Shown: positions 51,382-60,989, numbered from the stretch's first letter. The stretch: DNA of 64,000 nucleotides from an uncultured Methanoregula sp. (GCF_963678795.1 NZ_OY787452.1:620001-684000), one strand, 5' to 3'. Made by a program: numbers and translations. The notes: generated by a model not told the origin, from the sequence alone.

Positions 51382-52419
51382 ATGTTCAGATTTGAAAAAG
51401 AACAGAGTGTCTGGGACTTCAACGGCACCAAGATCGGCGGACAGCCCGGCGAGTACCCGACTGTCCTTGGTGCTTCTATCTTCTACAACAAGCACGAGTG
51501 CGTGCTTGACGACAAGAAAGGAACAATCGACAAGGCAAAGGCAGAAGCCTTATGGAACCGCTGTCAGGTCCTCTCGGACATGACCGGAATTCCGCACTTC
51601 ATCCAGATCATTGCGGAATACGGGGAAGCATTCGAGAGCTACTTCAACTGGTTCGACTCGATCGACAACAAGACCGCGTTCTTAATGGACTCGTCGGTTC
51701 CGGCCGCACTTGCCCACGCATGCAAGTACGTTACGGATGTCGGCCTTGCAAACCGTGCGATCTACAACTCGATCAACGGTTCGATCATGCCAGAGAGCAT
51801 TGAAGCACTCAAGAACAGTGACGTCGATGCAGCCATTGTCCTCGCATTCAACCCGGCAGACCCGTCAGTTGCAGGAAGAGAGAAGGTGCTCTGCGAAGGC
51901 GGCGTTGCCGGTCAGACCAAGGGTATGCTCGAGATCGCAGAGTACTGCGGTATCAAGCGCCCGATTCTCGACACAGCAGCAACCCCCCTCGGCCTTGGCT
52001 CTGGTGGCTCCTACCGTGAGATCCTTGCCTGCAAGGCGATCCACGGTTACCCCACCGGTGGTGCATACCACAACATGACCGTTTCCTGGACCTGGCTCAA
52101 GCGCTGGAAGGGAACAAGCAAGACCCCCTCCGTACTCCAGGCAGGATACGCAGGCAAGGACGCCCTGCTCCAGCAGATGTCCCACCACTACCTCGGCGGT
52201 ATTGAGGGCATCAAGCAGGCCGCATGGTCAGCACCCGATATCGGCTGCAACATGATTGCAAGCACCCTCGGTGCAGACCTGATTATGTACGGACCTATCG
52301 AAAACGTCGAAGCAATGATCACCGCACAGGCCTACACGGACATTGTCGTCCTTGAGGCAACCCGTCAGCTCGGGATCGAGTGCAAATCAGAAAGCCACCC
52401 CTTCTTTAAACTCATTTAA
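51382..52419 (+). CDS. mtrH: Methyl-H4MPT:CoM methyltransferase subunit H
   Basis: A 345-aa soluble TIM-barrel subunit that transfers the methyl group from methyl-H4MPT to the corrinoid of MtrA. It begins MFRFEKEQSVWDFNGTKIGG, with IAEYGEAFESYFNWFDSID and AGYAGKDALLQQMSHHYLGG as further family segments. Its length is slightly above the usual 310-320. An ACGGAGGTG ribosome site precedes it. It is the last gene of the operon. Confidence 0.96.
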   Translation: MFRFEKEQSVWDFNGTKIGGQPGEYPTVLGASIFYNKHECVLDDKKGTIDKAKAEALWNRCQVLSDMTGIPHFIQIIAEYGEAFESYFNWFDSIDNKTAFLMDSSVPAALAHACKYVTDVGLANRAIYNSINGSIMPESIEALKNSDVDAAIVLAFNPADPSVAGREKVLCEGGVAGQTKGMLEIAEYCGIKRPILDTAATPLGLGSGGSYREILACKAIHGYPTGGAYHNMTVSWTWLKRWKGTSKTPSVLQAGYAGKDALLQQMSHHYLGGIEGIKQAAWSAPDIGCNMIASTLGADLIMYGPIENVEAMITAQAYTDIVVLEATRQLGIECKSESHPFFKLI

Positions 52420-52435
52420 TTTTTTTTGCTTTTTC
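52416..52435 (+). terminator. T-rich terminator of the mtr operon
   Basis: TTAATTTTTTTTGCTTTTTC begins within the stop codon region of mtrH. Two T-runs in tandem are a strong archaeal termination signal for this highly expressed operon. Confidence 0.65.
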
Positions 52436-52588
52436 GTCTGGCTTCCGGCAGGACAAGGTTAAAACAACAGATATCGTCCCCGGGGCTTTTTGTCAGGTAT
52501 CCGATTCCCTGTATAAACCTGCCTTCACAGTGCAGTCAATAAAAAAGGATAGTTCCCGTCCCGAAAAGGCCGCCACCGGCGACTCGTA

Positions 52589-53224
52589 TTACGCTCTTCC
52601 GGGACCACGGGGGAGGTTGACGATCTTGATGCATTCATCGGCTTCCCTGGACCGGCCAAGGTTGCGGAGTGCTATCGCCTTGTTGTAATAGACGAACGAG
52701 TTGACAGGGTTGAAGTCGAGGGCTTTATCGAAGAAGGCGAGTGCCTCTTCATTTTTCCCGAGCTCGCGCAGAGCAATACCTTTCGAGGTCATTGCCCGGA
52801 TATTCTTCGGGCTCCATTCCAGAATCGCATCGAAACACGCAATCGCTTCTTCGTACCGCCCGAGTTCGTTCAATGAATATCCTTTGTTCGCAAGGGCGAA
52901 TGTATACTCCGGATCGATCTTCAGGGCATGTTCAAAACAGACGATAGCATCTTCGTGCCGGTGGATCTTCCTAAGGGTATAGCCTTTCTCGAACCAGACC
53001 GTGATGAGGTTCGGGTTGATGGAAATAGCCTTATCGTAGGTAGCAAGGGCATCTTCGTGCCGACCAAGATAATAGTAGCACTTGCCCATATTCTCAAGCG
53101 CTGCTGTATTATTCGCGTTCATCTCAAGAACGGTATTGTACAGGGCAATAGCGTCATCATAGCGCCCGACTTTCATCTGATGATGCGCCTTATCCAGTAA
53201 TGCAGGTACGTCCATACCACTCAT
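52589..53224 (-). CDS. TPR-repeat protein
   Basis: A 211-aa soluble protein built of five tetratricopeptide repeats of 34 residues, each with the pattern A...G......G....A...Y..A......(N/P) (for example GKCYYYLGRHEDALATYDKA and NKGYSLNELGRYEEAIACFD). TPR proteins mediate protein-protein contacts and the partner is unknown. It has its own promoter region and faces the end of the mtr operon. A start three codons downstream (53215) is possible. Confidence 0.92.
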   Translation of the reverse strand: MSGMDVPALLDKAHHQMKVGRYDDAIALYNTVLEMNANNTAALENMGKCYYYLGRHEDALATYDKAISINPNLITVWFEKGYTLRKIHRHEDAIVCFEHALKIDPEYTFALANKGYSLNELGRYEEAIACFDAILEWSPKNIRAMTSKGIALRELGKNEEALAFFDKALDFNPVNSFVYYNKAIALRNLGRSREADECIKIVNLPRGPGRA

Positions 53225-53280
53225 ATAACCATGTACACGGGGATTGATAATACCTTCCTGTTTTAAATAGGGTCAAAAAA

Positions 53281-53979
53281 TCAGGACTTCTTCAGCCGGT
53301 CTGACACCATGAGGAAAACTCCTGCAGTTACCGCGACAAGGACCACGAACGGGGAAAGACCGCTCTTCTGCGTTGGGGATGGGAATGTTACGGGAGCGGT
53401 TGGTTCGGGCGTCGGGGCGATAGTATTGATTGTAGTTGGAACGGTAGTGACAGCCAGTGACGGTATGTTCGTATAGATGTGTTCCTCTGGGTGCAGCGTG
53501 TACGTTCCAGGGTAGACACTGACATCGTTCCGGGGCCCCGGATCCTTGAGATAGACCGTGAGCTTTTTGTATCCCCCGGCAAGGCCGGAGAGATCCGTCG
53601 CCGTGGTGCTGACGTAGACATTGTAGGTCCCCGGTTTAATCTGGTTCCTTATCCGGTCGGTGTTCCATTTCATGGCCCAGGTCTGGTCGCTTGCCACGTC
53701 AACGGTAGTAAAATATCCCTGGTCGGCACGAAGCGTAGGATTGGTAAGGGTCACCCCATTTGGCGGAAGACCGGGGCCCGTCATGAACAGGTAGAGCCGG
53801 TCGCTGGTATATGCTACTCCGTGAAGATCGATGGTGTCACCCAGATAGCATTCAAAGTTGTACTGTTCCGGCGCCGCGGATACCGGGACAGCGATAATAG
53901 CCGACGTGAGAACAGATACAGCAATCAGAAGGCACAAAGACACGGAGGGGAGCCGGGAAAAGGGGCCTGGAACAATCAT
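53281..53979 (-). CDS. Secreted/membrane-anchored DUF3821-like protein
   Basis: About 232 aa. An N-terminal signal-type helix ends in VPVSAAPEQYNFE. A beta-rich domain of about 130 residues follows (YLGDTIDLHGVAYTSDRLYL, NGVTLTNPTLRADQGYFTTV and KPGTYNVYVSTTATDLSGLA). Then comes a Thr/Pro-rich linker and a C-terminal membrane helix with a KKS end. This DUF3821 layout is frequent in surface proteins of Methanomicrobiales. The start at 53979 gives a normal signal peptide; the longer frame adds 15 residues. A surface role is inferred. Confidence 0.78.
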   Translation of the reverse strand: MIVPGPFSRLPSVSLCLLIAVSVLTSAIIAVPVSAAPEQYNFECYLGDTIDLHGVAYTSDRLYLFMTGPGLPPNGVTLTNPTLRADQGYFTTVDVASDQTWAMKWNTDRIRNQIKPGTYNVYVSTTATDLSGLAGGYKKLTVYLKDPGPRNDVSVYPGTYTLHPEEHIYTNIPSLAVTTVPTTINTIAPTPEPTAPVTFPSPTQKSGLSPFVVLVAVTAGVFLMVSDRLKKS

Positions 53980-54103
53980 GAATACAGAATAAACTACCGG
54001 CAGGTTTATAGATTTGCTCCGCAAGCGGCATCATCCCCATGGAAAAAACCGGAACATAGGCAAACAAAAAATACAGGAAAGAGAGAATAACAGGACTCCG
54101 GTT

Positions 54104-54559
54104 CTAGTAGAGCCGGTAGATGAAATACCCGTCCTGGTAGTATTCCATCTGGTCATAGTCCGCAAGGAGGTTCTTCCGGTTTCCGAACGCAAACATCTTG
54201 TCTTTTAACGCGTCCATGCCGGATGTATTGTAAATGAGTGCTTTGAGCTCGTCATTCACACGCCGGATCTCCCGTGTTTTCATTTTGCCCAGGACATCTG
54301 CCGGATAGGCATCGATATCGAAATAGGCAAAAAGGGTCTCAAGGCTGATGAGCCAGAGTTTCTCCTGCACGGCGTGTCCTGCGGCGATTGTTGCTTCGTT
54401 GTTCGTGAGCACGAGATACGCTTCGTCATTCCCGTGAAAAAACGCTTTGAAGGTGTAGAGCGAGCCGCTTGATTCCCGGAGGGACTCTTGTGGGATACCA
54501 AGAAATTTTGCCAGTGCTGCCTGTTTTTGCTGTATGACCGGATCAGGATAATTCTGCAC
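54104..54559 (-). CDS. Hypothetical protein (151 aa)
   Basis: A soluble protein starting with GTG at 54559 (MQNYPDPVIQQKQAALAKFL), preceded by AGGGGGGT. It contains SSGSLYTFKAFFHGNDEAYL, VLTNNEATIAAGHAVQEKLW and ends in a Tyr-rich tail (MEYYQDGYFIYRLY). No motif or family was recognised. Its composition and start context support a real gene. It lies between the DUF3821 and rubredoxin genes on the same strand. Confidence 0.6.
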   Translation of the reverse strand: MQNYPDPVIQQKQAALAKFLGIPQESLRESSGSLYTFKAFFHGNDEAYLVLTNNEATIAAGHAVQEKLWLISLETLFAYFDIDAYPADVLGKMKTREIRRVNDELKALIYNTSGMDALKDKMFAFGNRKNLLADYDQMEYYQDGYFIYRLY

Positions 54560-54728
54560 CTGGTGACCCCCCTACTTTTCAGTTACGACGATGGAATCGT
54601 ACGTATATATTCAAGCATGGATGTATAAGATTATAAGATCGTGCGTTTTTCCATGTCTTTTCATACCGGAAGGTTCAGGCTGAATCGCCGGTATACGGGT
54701 GCATTGCTAAAAAGGAAAAGTGGACTTT

Positions 54729-55334
54729 TTACCCGAGGTAGAGGGGTTCGAATCCCTGTTTGAATACCTTGCCGAACTGCACACGGATCTTGGGATCCAG
54801 GGCACAGACCGGGCAGGTATAATCGTCCGGGAGATCCTCGAACTTTGTCCCGGGCTTTATTCCCCGGTGGGGCTCGCCCCGCTTCTCATCGTAGACATAA
54901 TTGCACATCGAGCAGAGATAGCGGGTCGGGCGCCACTCTTCAAAGCCCCATTTGCCGATCCTGCCTTTTCCCTGCTGACCACAGACCGGACAGACATAGC
55001 TGTCGGGGAGATCATCAAATTCCGTGCCGACGGGAATCCCGTTATGCGGTTCTCCACGGAGAGGGGAGTAAATGTACCCGCACAACCTGCACCGGTACCG
55101 GGCAGGTGCCTGTCCTGCCTTTTTTGTTACTTTCTTCTTCGCGGGAGCCTTTACCACCGGTTTCTGAACGGGTTTTTTGGTAACATTCTTTGTGACCTTC
55201 TTTACCGGGGCTGTCGCGGCTTTTTTCGTGGTTACGGCTTTTTTAGCTGCCACTGCGACACCTTTTTTTGCCACAGCCGGCTTTGCAGTCTTCGCTTTGA
55301 CACTCTTCTTCTTGGTTGCGGTGGTTTTTACCAT
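54729..55334 (-). CDS. Tandem rubredoxin with Lys/Ala-rich histone-H1-like tail
   Basis: A 201-aa protein. Residues 1-78 are a highly basic, low-complexity tail of Lys, Ala, Val and Thr ([20 protein letters not shown]) resembling histone H1 C-termini. Rubredoxin 1 has Cys82, 85, 115 and 118 ([10 protein letters not shown] and YVCPVCG). Rubredoxin 2 has Cys141, 144, 174 and 177 ([10 protein letters not shown] and YTCPVCA). Both iron sites are complete. Twin rubredoxins transfer electrons in oxygen and ROS defence. The tail could bind nucleic acid or an acidic partner. The start at 55334 is where the low-complexity tail begins. Confidence 0.88.
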   Translation of the reverse strand: MVKTTATKKKSVKAKTAKPAVAKKGVAVAAKKAVTTKKAATAPVKKVTKNVTKKPVQKPVVKAPAKKKVTKKAGQAPARYRCRLCGYIYSPLRGEPHNGIPVGTEFDDLPDSYVCPVCGQQGKGRIGKWGFEEWRPTRYLCSMCNYVYDEKRGEPHRGIKPGTKFEDLPDDYTCPVCALDPKIRVQFGKVFKQGFEPLYLG

Positions 55335-55641
55335 AATTTCACGGTCCTGCCGGATACCCCGGAACCAGCCCGGAGCACAATCCGCTGCAATGGAAAATGG
55401 AGAGCACTGGATAATATACATTATGGATACTGCAACGCCATTCTGGCTCGTTCTGTGTTAAATGGGATAGACAGACCAGGAAAATACCACCAGATGCAAA
55501 ATCCCCCGGTTTTTTCAATGAGACGGTGATAACAGCGGAAAATCGCATTATATGATGCGTTATCCGCGTGACTCCAACACTACGGATTCGTGACAAACCT
55601 GCCATTTTATCCACGATCAAAGCACTATTTCTGATCAGATT
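55335..55641. other. Divergent intergenic region
   Basis: About 307 bases between the rubredoxin and MarC starts. AT-rich ATAATATACATTATGG near 55410-55425 may be the minus-strand promoter. GCATTATATGATGC (about 55547-55560) is a small inverted repeat nearer the marC side. No gene was found. Confidence 0.35.
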
Positions 55642-56238
55642 ATGCAGGAACTCATTCCCGGAATCATCTACACATTCTCTGCCCTCTTTATCATCCTTGA
55701 TCCGCTCCTGTCCGTGCCGATCTTCGCGGCCATGACCAAGGGGCAGACCCCGGCGGAGATCCACAAGCAGGCGTTCATCGCTGTCGCCGTTGCCGGCGGA
55801 CTGATGTACGTCTTCCTCATCTTCAACACGGCCATCTTCACCATTCTCGGGCTGAAGCTGCCGGCCTTCCAGATAGCCGGCGGGATACTGCTCTTCCTCC
55901 TGGGTCTCCAGTATGCGCTGGGTATCGAGATCGGGCATTCCAAGGAGAGATCCAATACCGCCGTCGGCGTAGTCATCGGGACTCCGCTCCTCTGTGGTCC
56001 GGGGACTATCACGACCGTGATGCTCCTCTCGCGGGACTATGGACTCCTCATCCCGTTCATCGCGATCACCCTTACGCTGATTGCCACCTGGCTTGTCCTC
56101 TATTTTGCCGGTACAATCCAGCGCATCCTCGGGGAAGTGGTCACAGATATTATGGGAAAAGTGCTGGGCATGCTGGTGGCAGCGATCGCCGTCCAGATCA
56201 TTGCGTCGGGAGTCCTGGCTTATATCAAGATGATCTGA
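55642..56238 (+). CDS. MarC/UPF0056 family membrane protein
   Basis: A 198-aa protein with six helices. Family landmarks are FIILDPLLSVPIFAAMTKG, GGILLFLLGLQYALGIE and GTPLLCGPGTITTVMLLS. The substrate and role are unknown despite the historical link to antibiotic resistance. The length is typical. It is transcribed alone, divergent from the rubredoxin gene. Confidence 0.92.
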   Translation: MQELIPGIIYTFSALFIILDPLLSVPIFAAMTKGQTPAEIHKQAFIAVAVAGGLMYVFLIFNTAIFTILGLKLPAFQIAGGILLFLLGLQYALGIEIGHSKERSNTAVGVVIGTPLLCGPGTITTVMLLSRDYGLLIPFIAITLTLIATWLVLYFAGTIQRILGEVVTDIMGKVLGMLVAAIAVQIIASGVLAYIKMI

Positions 56239-56358
56239 ACGGATATACACACGATTGTCCCGTTTTTACCATTGCCACAGCCCGTGGGGAATTACGGTCA
56301 TTCCGAGAAAAACCGTACCTGCCAGAAATGGCAAAAATAAAAAAAAGCGAACCCCGGG

Positions 56359-57252
56359 TCAGGAGTCCAGTTTCATCGAGTATACTTCAACCATGTGATC
56401 CGGGTGGTAGCGCATCTTGGCTTCCCGCAGACCGCCAACACCAAGGTCGCTCTCCCGGTTGATGAAGGCAAACTTATCCACAAGCCTTGCCGCAGTTTCA
56501 GTGTTGATCGCTTTATAGATCCCTTCACAGTCCGGTAATCCTTTCTCAAAATGAACGAGCGCGGTATCTGCATTGAGGGGCTCGAAGAGAGACATGGCGC
56601 CGATCTTGGAAAAAACACGGATGATCAGACCCCGCAGTGGCAATTCATCGAGATGATCGATGGCAAAAAAGACGGCTTCCTTCTCATGGGCAAGCACTTT
56701 GTCGCTCTCGCACCCTTTCCACTCGCACCATTCGATGAGGAAACGTTTGACCTCTGCCCAGTTCTCCCGTGTAATGGGTTCAACGACACTCGTGCAGTTG
56801 CGCCGGAACTTACTTACCTGGCGGCGTATTGTCAGGTAATTTTTCCCGGGCAGCTCCGCAAGATCGACAGACCGGTACACATACTCGAAATGGTTCCGGT
56901 CCGCAACGATGTTTATACCGGGACAGATCTCCCGCATCCAGAGGGCGGTGTCAGGATCGATGAGCACAATGGGTTCATTGTCGCTGACATCCGAGGCGAG
57001 ACGGATCAGAGACCGGAGAAGAGCGGGATTCCGGGGGCCTATCGGGGGCCGGAAGCGGGTCACGCCTTCAATGGTACTCGCAAGGATGACGTTCTTTTCC
57101 ACATACGCGTACGTGTATTGCGCATAGTGGTTCCAGCAGACCATATTCGTGAACGTGTTGTCACTATGCACCTGGGGGTACCGGGCATAATGCTGCTCAA
57201 AAAAAGACCGGTCAGCAAGAGTGACCGGTTTGAAATCCTCCTGCCGCAGCAT
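56359..57252 (-). CDS. DUF2156 family protein (GNAT-like fold)
   Basis: A 297-aa protein beginning MLRQEDFKPVTLADRSFFEQ. It matches the DUF2156/LPG synthetase C-terminal domain family, with duplicated acyltransferase-like folds. Segments include TFTNMVCWNHYAQYTYAYV, FEYVYRSVDLAELPGKNYLT and NRESDLGVGGLREAKMRYHP. These proteins may transfer aminoacyl groups from tRNA to lipids or proteins; the activity here is unknown. It begins one base within the stop of the upstream GNAT gene. Confidence 0.85.
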   Translation of the reverse strand: MLRQEDFKPVTLADRSFFEQHYARYPQVHSDNTFTNMVCWNHYAQYTYAYVEKNVILASTIEGVTRFRPPIGPRNPALLRSLIRLASDVSDNEPIVLIDPDTALWMREICPGINIVADRNHFEYVYRSVDLAELPGKNYLTIRRQVSKFRRNCTSVVEPITRENWAEVKRFLIEWCEWKGCESDKVLAHEKEAVFFAIDHLDELPLRGLIIRVFSKIGAMSLFEPLNADTALVHFEKGLPDCEGIYKAINTETAARLVDKFAFINRESDLGVGGLREAKMRYHPDHMVEVYSMKLDS

Positions 57253-57695
57253 TACGAATCACCCCGGAACATGAGGGGAACGTGCCCTTCCATCTTTGAG
57301 AATCCCAGAGGGGCGTAGAACTGTTCCGTTCCGGGTTCGGCAACAAGACAGAGCCATAAGACTCCTGACTCCCGGCATTTCTGTACAAGTGCCGCAATAA
57401 GCCGTACACCGATCCCCAGCTTCCGGAACTGCGGAAGCACAACGAGATCCTGAACGTACCCGTCCGAGACCCCATCCGAGATCACCCGCCCCATCCCGAC
57501 GGCCCTGCCGTTTTTCTCATCAACAGCAACGGCAAAAACAAAACTTCCCCGGATCAGTCGCGGGATTTCTGCGGGATTGTACTCCTCTTTCCACCATCCT
57601 CCCGCACGATAAAGATCCACGATTTCGTCTCCGTTCCAGGACAAAACACACCGGATTGCAATGCCTTCCGCCAAAGCTTTCACTCCCCGACCCAT
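57252..57695 (-). CDS. GNAT family N-acetyltransferase
   Basis: A 147-aa protein with the acetyl-CoA loop QFRKLGIGVRLIAALVQKC and strands VGMGRVISDGVSDGYVQDLV before it and PLGFSKMEGHVPLMF after it. The substrate is unknown. Its TAA stop shares an A with the DUF2156 ATG, so the pair is translationally coupled. Confidence 0.9.
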   Translation of the reverse strand: MGRGVKALAEGIAIRCVLSWNGDEIVDLYRAGGWWKEEYNPAEIPRLIRGSFVFAVAVDEKNGRAVGMGRVISDGVSDGYVQDLVVLPQFRKLGIGVRLIAALVQKCRESGVLWLCLVAEPGTEQFYAPLGFSKMEGHVPLMFRGDS

Positions 57696-57786
57696 AGCTC
57701 AGGTCTTTGGATGATCCGCAGTTACCGGAGAAAAGATAGCGCTGATCCGATATAAAAAGACTGACGAAAAAAACCGGTCTGATGGT

Positions 57787-58317
57787 TCAGGTTTTGAGCT
57801 GCTCTATTGCAGCATCAACGATCGAACCCAGGCCTTCAACACCCCAGTGACCGGAATTGAGAACCATATGATAGGCCGAGAGATCATTGATATCGATATC
57901 ATAGTAGGAGCGGTAACGCCCGGCTTCGCACTGCTCGCGTTCGAGCGTGAGCTGTTTTGCCGTGGTTTCATCGAGAACCTGGTCGCGGAACGCGATCCGC
58001 TGGATACGGCAGTCGATGGGGGCAAACAACCAGATCTTGAGATCCGCTCCCGGTACCATCCAGCCGGAAAGCCGGCCTTCGACGATGATATTGTCCCGCG
58101 CTTCTGCAATCTCTTTCTGGCGGGCATCGATCATCTTGTCGTACGAAGAATCTTCCTCGGCAAGGCGACCGAACCCGGCCAGTTCCAAGTTGTGTTCCTT
58201 TGCAAGCTGGCGAAATACCTCGCCTGCAGAGATCATCTCAAACCCATGTCGCTGTGCAAGATACCGTGAGAGAGAGGTTGTCCCGCTGCCGGGCAACCCG
58301 CTCACGGTGATCCGCAT
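57787..58317 (-). CDS. cmk: Archaeal cytidylate kinase
   Basis: A 176-aa kinase beginning MRITVSGLPGSGTTSLSRYL, with the P-loop GLPGSGTTS of the archaeal CMP kinase type. GRLSGWMVPGADLKIWLFAP and the Arg-rich lid (RIQRIAFRDQ) follow. It phosphorylates CMP and dCMP. It is the last gene of the ribosomal cluster here and shares one base with the DUF106 stop codon (TGATG). Confidence 0.93.
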   Translation of the reverse strand: MRITVSGLPGSGTTSLSRYLAQRHGFEMISAGEVFRQLAKEHNLELAGFGRLAEEDSSYDKMIDARQKEIAEARDNIIVEGRLSGWMVPGADLKIWLFAPIDCRIQRIAFRDQVLDETTAKQLTLEREQCEAGRYRSYYDIDINDLSAYHMVLNSGHWGVEGLGSIVDAAIEQLKT

Positions 58318-58928
58318 CAGAGACCCCCGATGTTTAAGGATTTCCGGATCACCTGACTTAGGGTGATAGAACAGATCATGTACCAGAAGATCCAGGCAGG
58401 AATGATCCAGAGGGCCGCTTCGTTCAGGTTATGGGTGCCGAGATATGGCATGGTAATCGTGGTATGGACCTCGGAGAGCCGGAATAGGAGCCAGAAGAAG
58501 ATAGGTACGGTTATGACAAGGATATAAGCCATGGGCTTGAACTGCTGCTGAGACATCTCCAGCTGCTCCTTCATTACCCGGTCCCGTCTTGCCTCCAGTT
58601 TCTTGATACGCTTCTCATCCTGGGAGAGCTGGGCTTCCCGGTACTCTTTCTGGAACTCCTTCATGCGCTCCTGGGTCTCGGTCATCTTGTCATAATCGAT
58701 CGTGTACTTCTGGATTATGGAGGAGTACAGGCCGGTGAAGGCTGACAAGATGATAATAAGAACGAAGAACGGGATGCCGAACCCGTCAACAGCGGGGGCA
58801 AGGGCCGTATTTATGCCCTTCCCTACGCCAACCCTCAGCCATTCGACGCTGTACGATAACATCATCAGCATCATGAAACCGAGGGCTATGTACATGCCGT
58901 ATTTATCCCAGATCTTTCCAAAATCCAT
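58317..58928 (-). CDS. DUF106 archaeal membrane protein (Oxa1/EMC3-related)
   Basis: A 203-aa protein with three or four helices and a cytoplasmic coiled coil (MTETQERMKEFQKEYREAQL, then KRIKKLEARRDRVMKEQLEM). It begins MDFGKIWDKYGMYIALGFMM. DUF106 proteins belong to the YidC/Oxa1/EMC3 insertase superfamily. It lies between adkA and cmk, the usual place in archaeal spc operons, next to secY, consistent with a role in membrane protein insertion. Confidence 0.92.
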   Translation of the reverse strand: MDFGKIWDKYGMYIALGFMMLMMLSYSVEWLRVGVGKGINTALAPAVDGFGIPFFVLIIILSAFTGLYSSIIQKYTIDYDKMTETQERMKEFQKEYREAQLSQDEKRIKKLEARRDRVMKEQLEMSQQQFKPMAYILVITVPIFFWLLFRLSEVHTTITMPYLGTHNLNEAALWIIPAWIFWYMICSITLSQVIRKSLNIGGL

Positions 58929-58932
58929 CTGT

Positions 58933-59511
58933 TCACCTGAGGACTTCTGCCAGTTCCGACGATGCGCGTTCCAGCAAAAAGTCGGGATTTGTTATAATCT
59001 TTATTGTGCATCCTGTCAGCGTTGCATACGCGGCCGCAATCGACCGGTTGAACTGCTGGTGCTCGCCAATTGAGCGCGAGCCTTCCTTGTCGCGAATGCG
59101 GGTTTCGTCGGTAAGACGGCGCATGAGAATCTGGTCATCATCCGTTTCAACAAGGACGATAATATCCGGCATGATCTCGCGGAGCACCCATTCGGGAAGC
59201 CCCGCAAGGTAGCCCTTTGAAGTTTTAACCGAAGCATGGGTATCGATCAGCACATTCCCCGACACCTGGGCAATCGCCTGTCCCGCGCGCTGCTGGAGCC
59301 GTTTCTGTACGGCCCGGTCCAGTGTGCGCATCTGGTCGCGGTTCTCGACAACCTTGTCGTTCTTCGCGACCTCGAACATGAACGTGCCGAAGTTGAGTGA
59401 CTGGTATTCGATACCCTCACCTTTGAGTTTCTTCAATGCCTCGTTGACAACCGTGGTCTTGCCGACCCCGGGTACACCGGTTATGATGACCTTTTTTCCC
59501 ACCATCCGCAT
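58933..59511 (-). CDS. adkA: Archaeal adenylate kinase
   Basis: A 192-aa enzyme with an N-terminal P-loop KKVIITGVPGVGKTTVVNEA. The remainder (FGTFMFEVAKNDKVVENRDQ, LIDTHASVKTSKGYLAGLPE) is typical of the archaeal AdkA trimeric type. It converts 2 ADP to ATP + AMP. It follows secY by 11 bases. The start may be the second Met (59505). Confidence 0.93.
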   Translation of the reverse strand: MRMVGKKVIITGVPGVGKTTVVNEALKKLKGEGIEYQSLNFGTFMFEVAKNDKVVENRDQMRTLDRAVQKRLQQRAGQAIAQVSGNVLIDTHASVKTSKGYLAGLPEWVLREIMPDIIVLVETDDDQILMRRLTDETRIRDKEGSRSIGEHQQFNRSIAAAYATLTGCTIKIITNPDFLLERASSELAEVLR

Positions 59512-59522
59512 CTCTCCTTCAA

Positions 59523-60956
59523 CTACTCCTTGCCAAAGAATGTCCGCATGAACGGGTACATCTCCATGATCTGCTGGCTTGCGATCTCTTCGTAGAGACG
59601 ATAGGTGATACTCACCGTAAGGAGCAGTCCTGTTCCGCTCACGGAGCCGATGACACCAAAGAGGTTTGCAACAACACTGAGCACACCAATGAAGACGCCA
59701 CCGATAATCGTGACACGGGGGATATACCGGTCAAGGTACTTTTCCAGTACCTGCGGGTTCCTGCGGTAGCCAGGGATGGACATACCCGAGAGCTGGATCT
59801 GCCGGGCGACATCTTTTGAATCGAGCCCCGCAGTTTTGATCCAGAAGAGCGCGAAGATCGCACCTCCGACCACCATGAATGTTGTATCTACTCCCAGCCG
59901 TAATAGAACCTGCCATGGGGCATGGCCGAGATCATGTATCCACCACATCCACTGGTTGGGTCCATTGATGGGAGCGAGATAATACATGATCCCACTGACG
60001 GGAGAACCATTTTCGAACGTGCCGAAGATGGTAATACCCACGTTCGAGAGGAACATGCCCACCATCTGGATGTTGGCCTGCAGGACCCGGACAAGGATCA
60101 TCGGCAGAACGCTGGCGTAGATCAGTTTTACCGGGAAACGAGCCCGCGCCCCGCGAATCTGCGCGTGGGCAAGGGGAATCTCGATACGTGTGGATTCGAC
60201 GTAAACGATGATGAGGAAGATGGCGATAGTTGTGATGAACGCGAGCATCTCCGTCCCGAAATAGGTCATGTAATTGCCGCCGTCAAGACCTATCGCGATA
60301 AGACGGGGGAAGAACCCGACCGGGTACTGGTCCGTGACTTTGGCCCAGTTGATGAACCCGCTGATCAATGCCTGGGATATCCCGGCTATGATGAAGAGGC
60401 CGACCCCGGAGCCGATACCCCACTTGGTCACAACTTCATCCATCAGGAAGACGAGAACGCCTCCGATACAGATCTGGAGGAATATAAGCAAGGATACCGC
60501 AAACAGGTTGCCGCCGAAGAACTGGCTGGCGATAACGGGATCGGGCTGCAGGAATCCTCCGACAAGGTTCGGGGCAGCCTCGATAATGATCATCACGATG
60601 ATGAGGATCTTCTGCAGACCCATGTACATGACTTGCCCGCGCGTCTCGCTCGTGTCAATGTGAAGGATATCTGCACCCTTGAGGAGCTGGAGCACGATGG
60701 ATGCTGTGACGATCGGCCCAATACCAAGGTGGACGATCGATCCGCTTGCACCGGCAAGAAGGGCCCGCCATGCTGCAAACAGATCCTGGTTTGCAGGAGC
60801 GAGACCAAACACCGGAATATTCGTCAGGACAAAATACAGAATCAGAATTCCTAACGTCCAGAGCAGTTTGTTTTTAAAATGAACGTGGCCTTCAGGGCTC
60901 TTGACTGCGGGCATCGCAGCGAGCAGGGGTTCCATTCGATCCAGCAGGTTTCCCAT
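59523..60956 (-). CDS. secY: Preprotein translocase subunit SecY
   Basis: A 477-aa, ten-helix channel protein. Landmarks are the plug region IPVFGLAPANQDLFAAWRAL, VTKWGIGSGVGLFIIAGISQ and the large cytoplasmic loop with ARFPVKLIYASVLPMILVRV. SecY forms the Sec61-type protein-conducting channel with SecE and SecG/Sbh. It is located as usual between the L15 and adk genes. Confidence 0.97.
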   Translation of the reverse strand: MGNLLDRMEPLLAAMPAVKSPEGHVHFKNKLLWTLGILILYFVLTNIPVFGLAPANQDLFAAWRALLAGASGSIVHLGIGPIVTASIVLQLLKGADILHIDTSETRGQVMYMGLQKILIIVMIIIEAAPNLVGGFLQPDPVIASQFFGGNLFAVSLLIFLQICIGGVLVFLMDEVVTKWGIGSGVGLFIIAGISQALISGFINWAKVTDQYPVGFFPRLIAIGLDGGNYMTYFGTEMLAFITTIAIFLIIVYVESTRIEIPLAHAQIRGARARFPVKLIYASVLPMILVRVLQANIQMVGMFLSNVGITIFGTFENGSPVSGIMYYLAPINGPNQWMWWIHDLGHAPWQVLLRLGVDTTFMVVGGAIFALFWIKTAGLDSKDVARQIQLSGMSIPGYRRNPQVLEKYLDRYIPRVTIIGGVFIGVLSVVANLFGVIGSVSGTGLLLTVSITYRLYEEIASQQIMEMYPFMRTFFGKE

Positions 60957-60989
60957 TGTTTCACCAAAAATATTCGAGGATGATGGTCT

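Noticed and set aside
54735-54760. A tRNA-like T-arm sequence GGGGTTCGAATCCC
   Set aside because: It lies inside the rubredoxin coding frame, the stem is poor, and no matching acceptor, D or anticodon arms are found around it.
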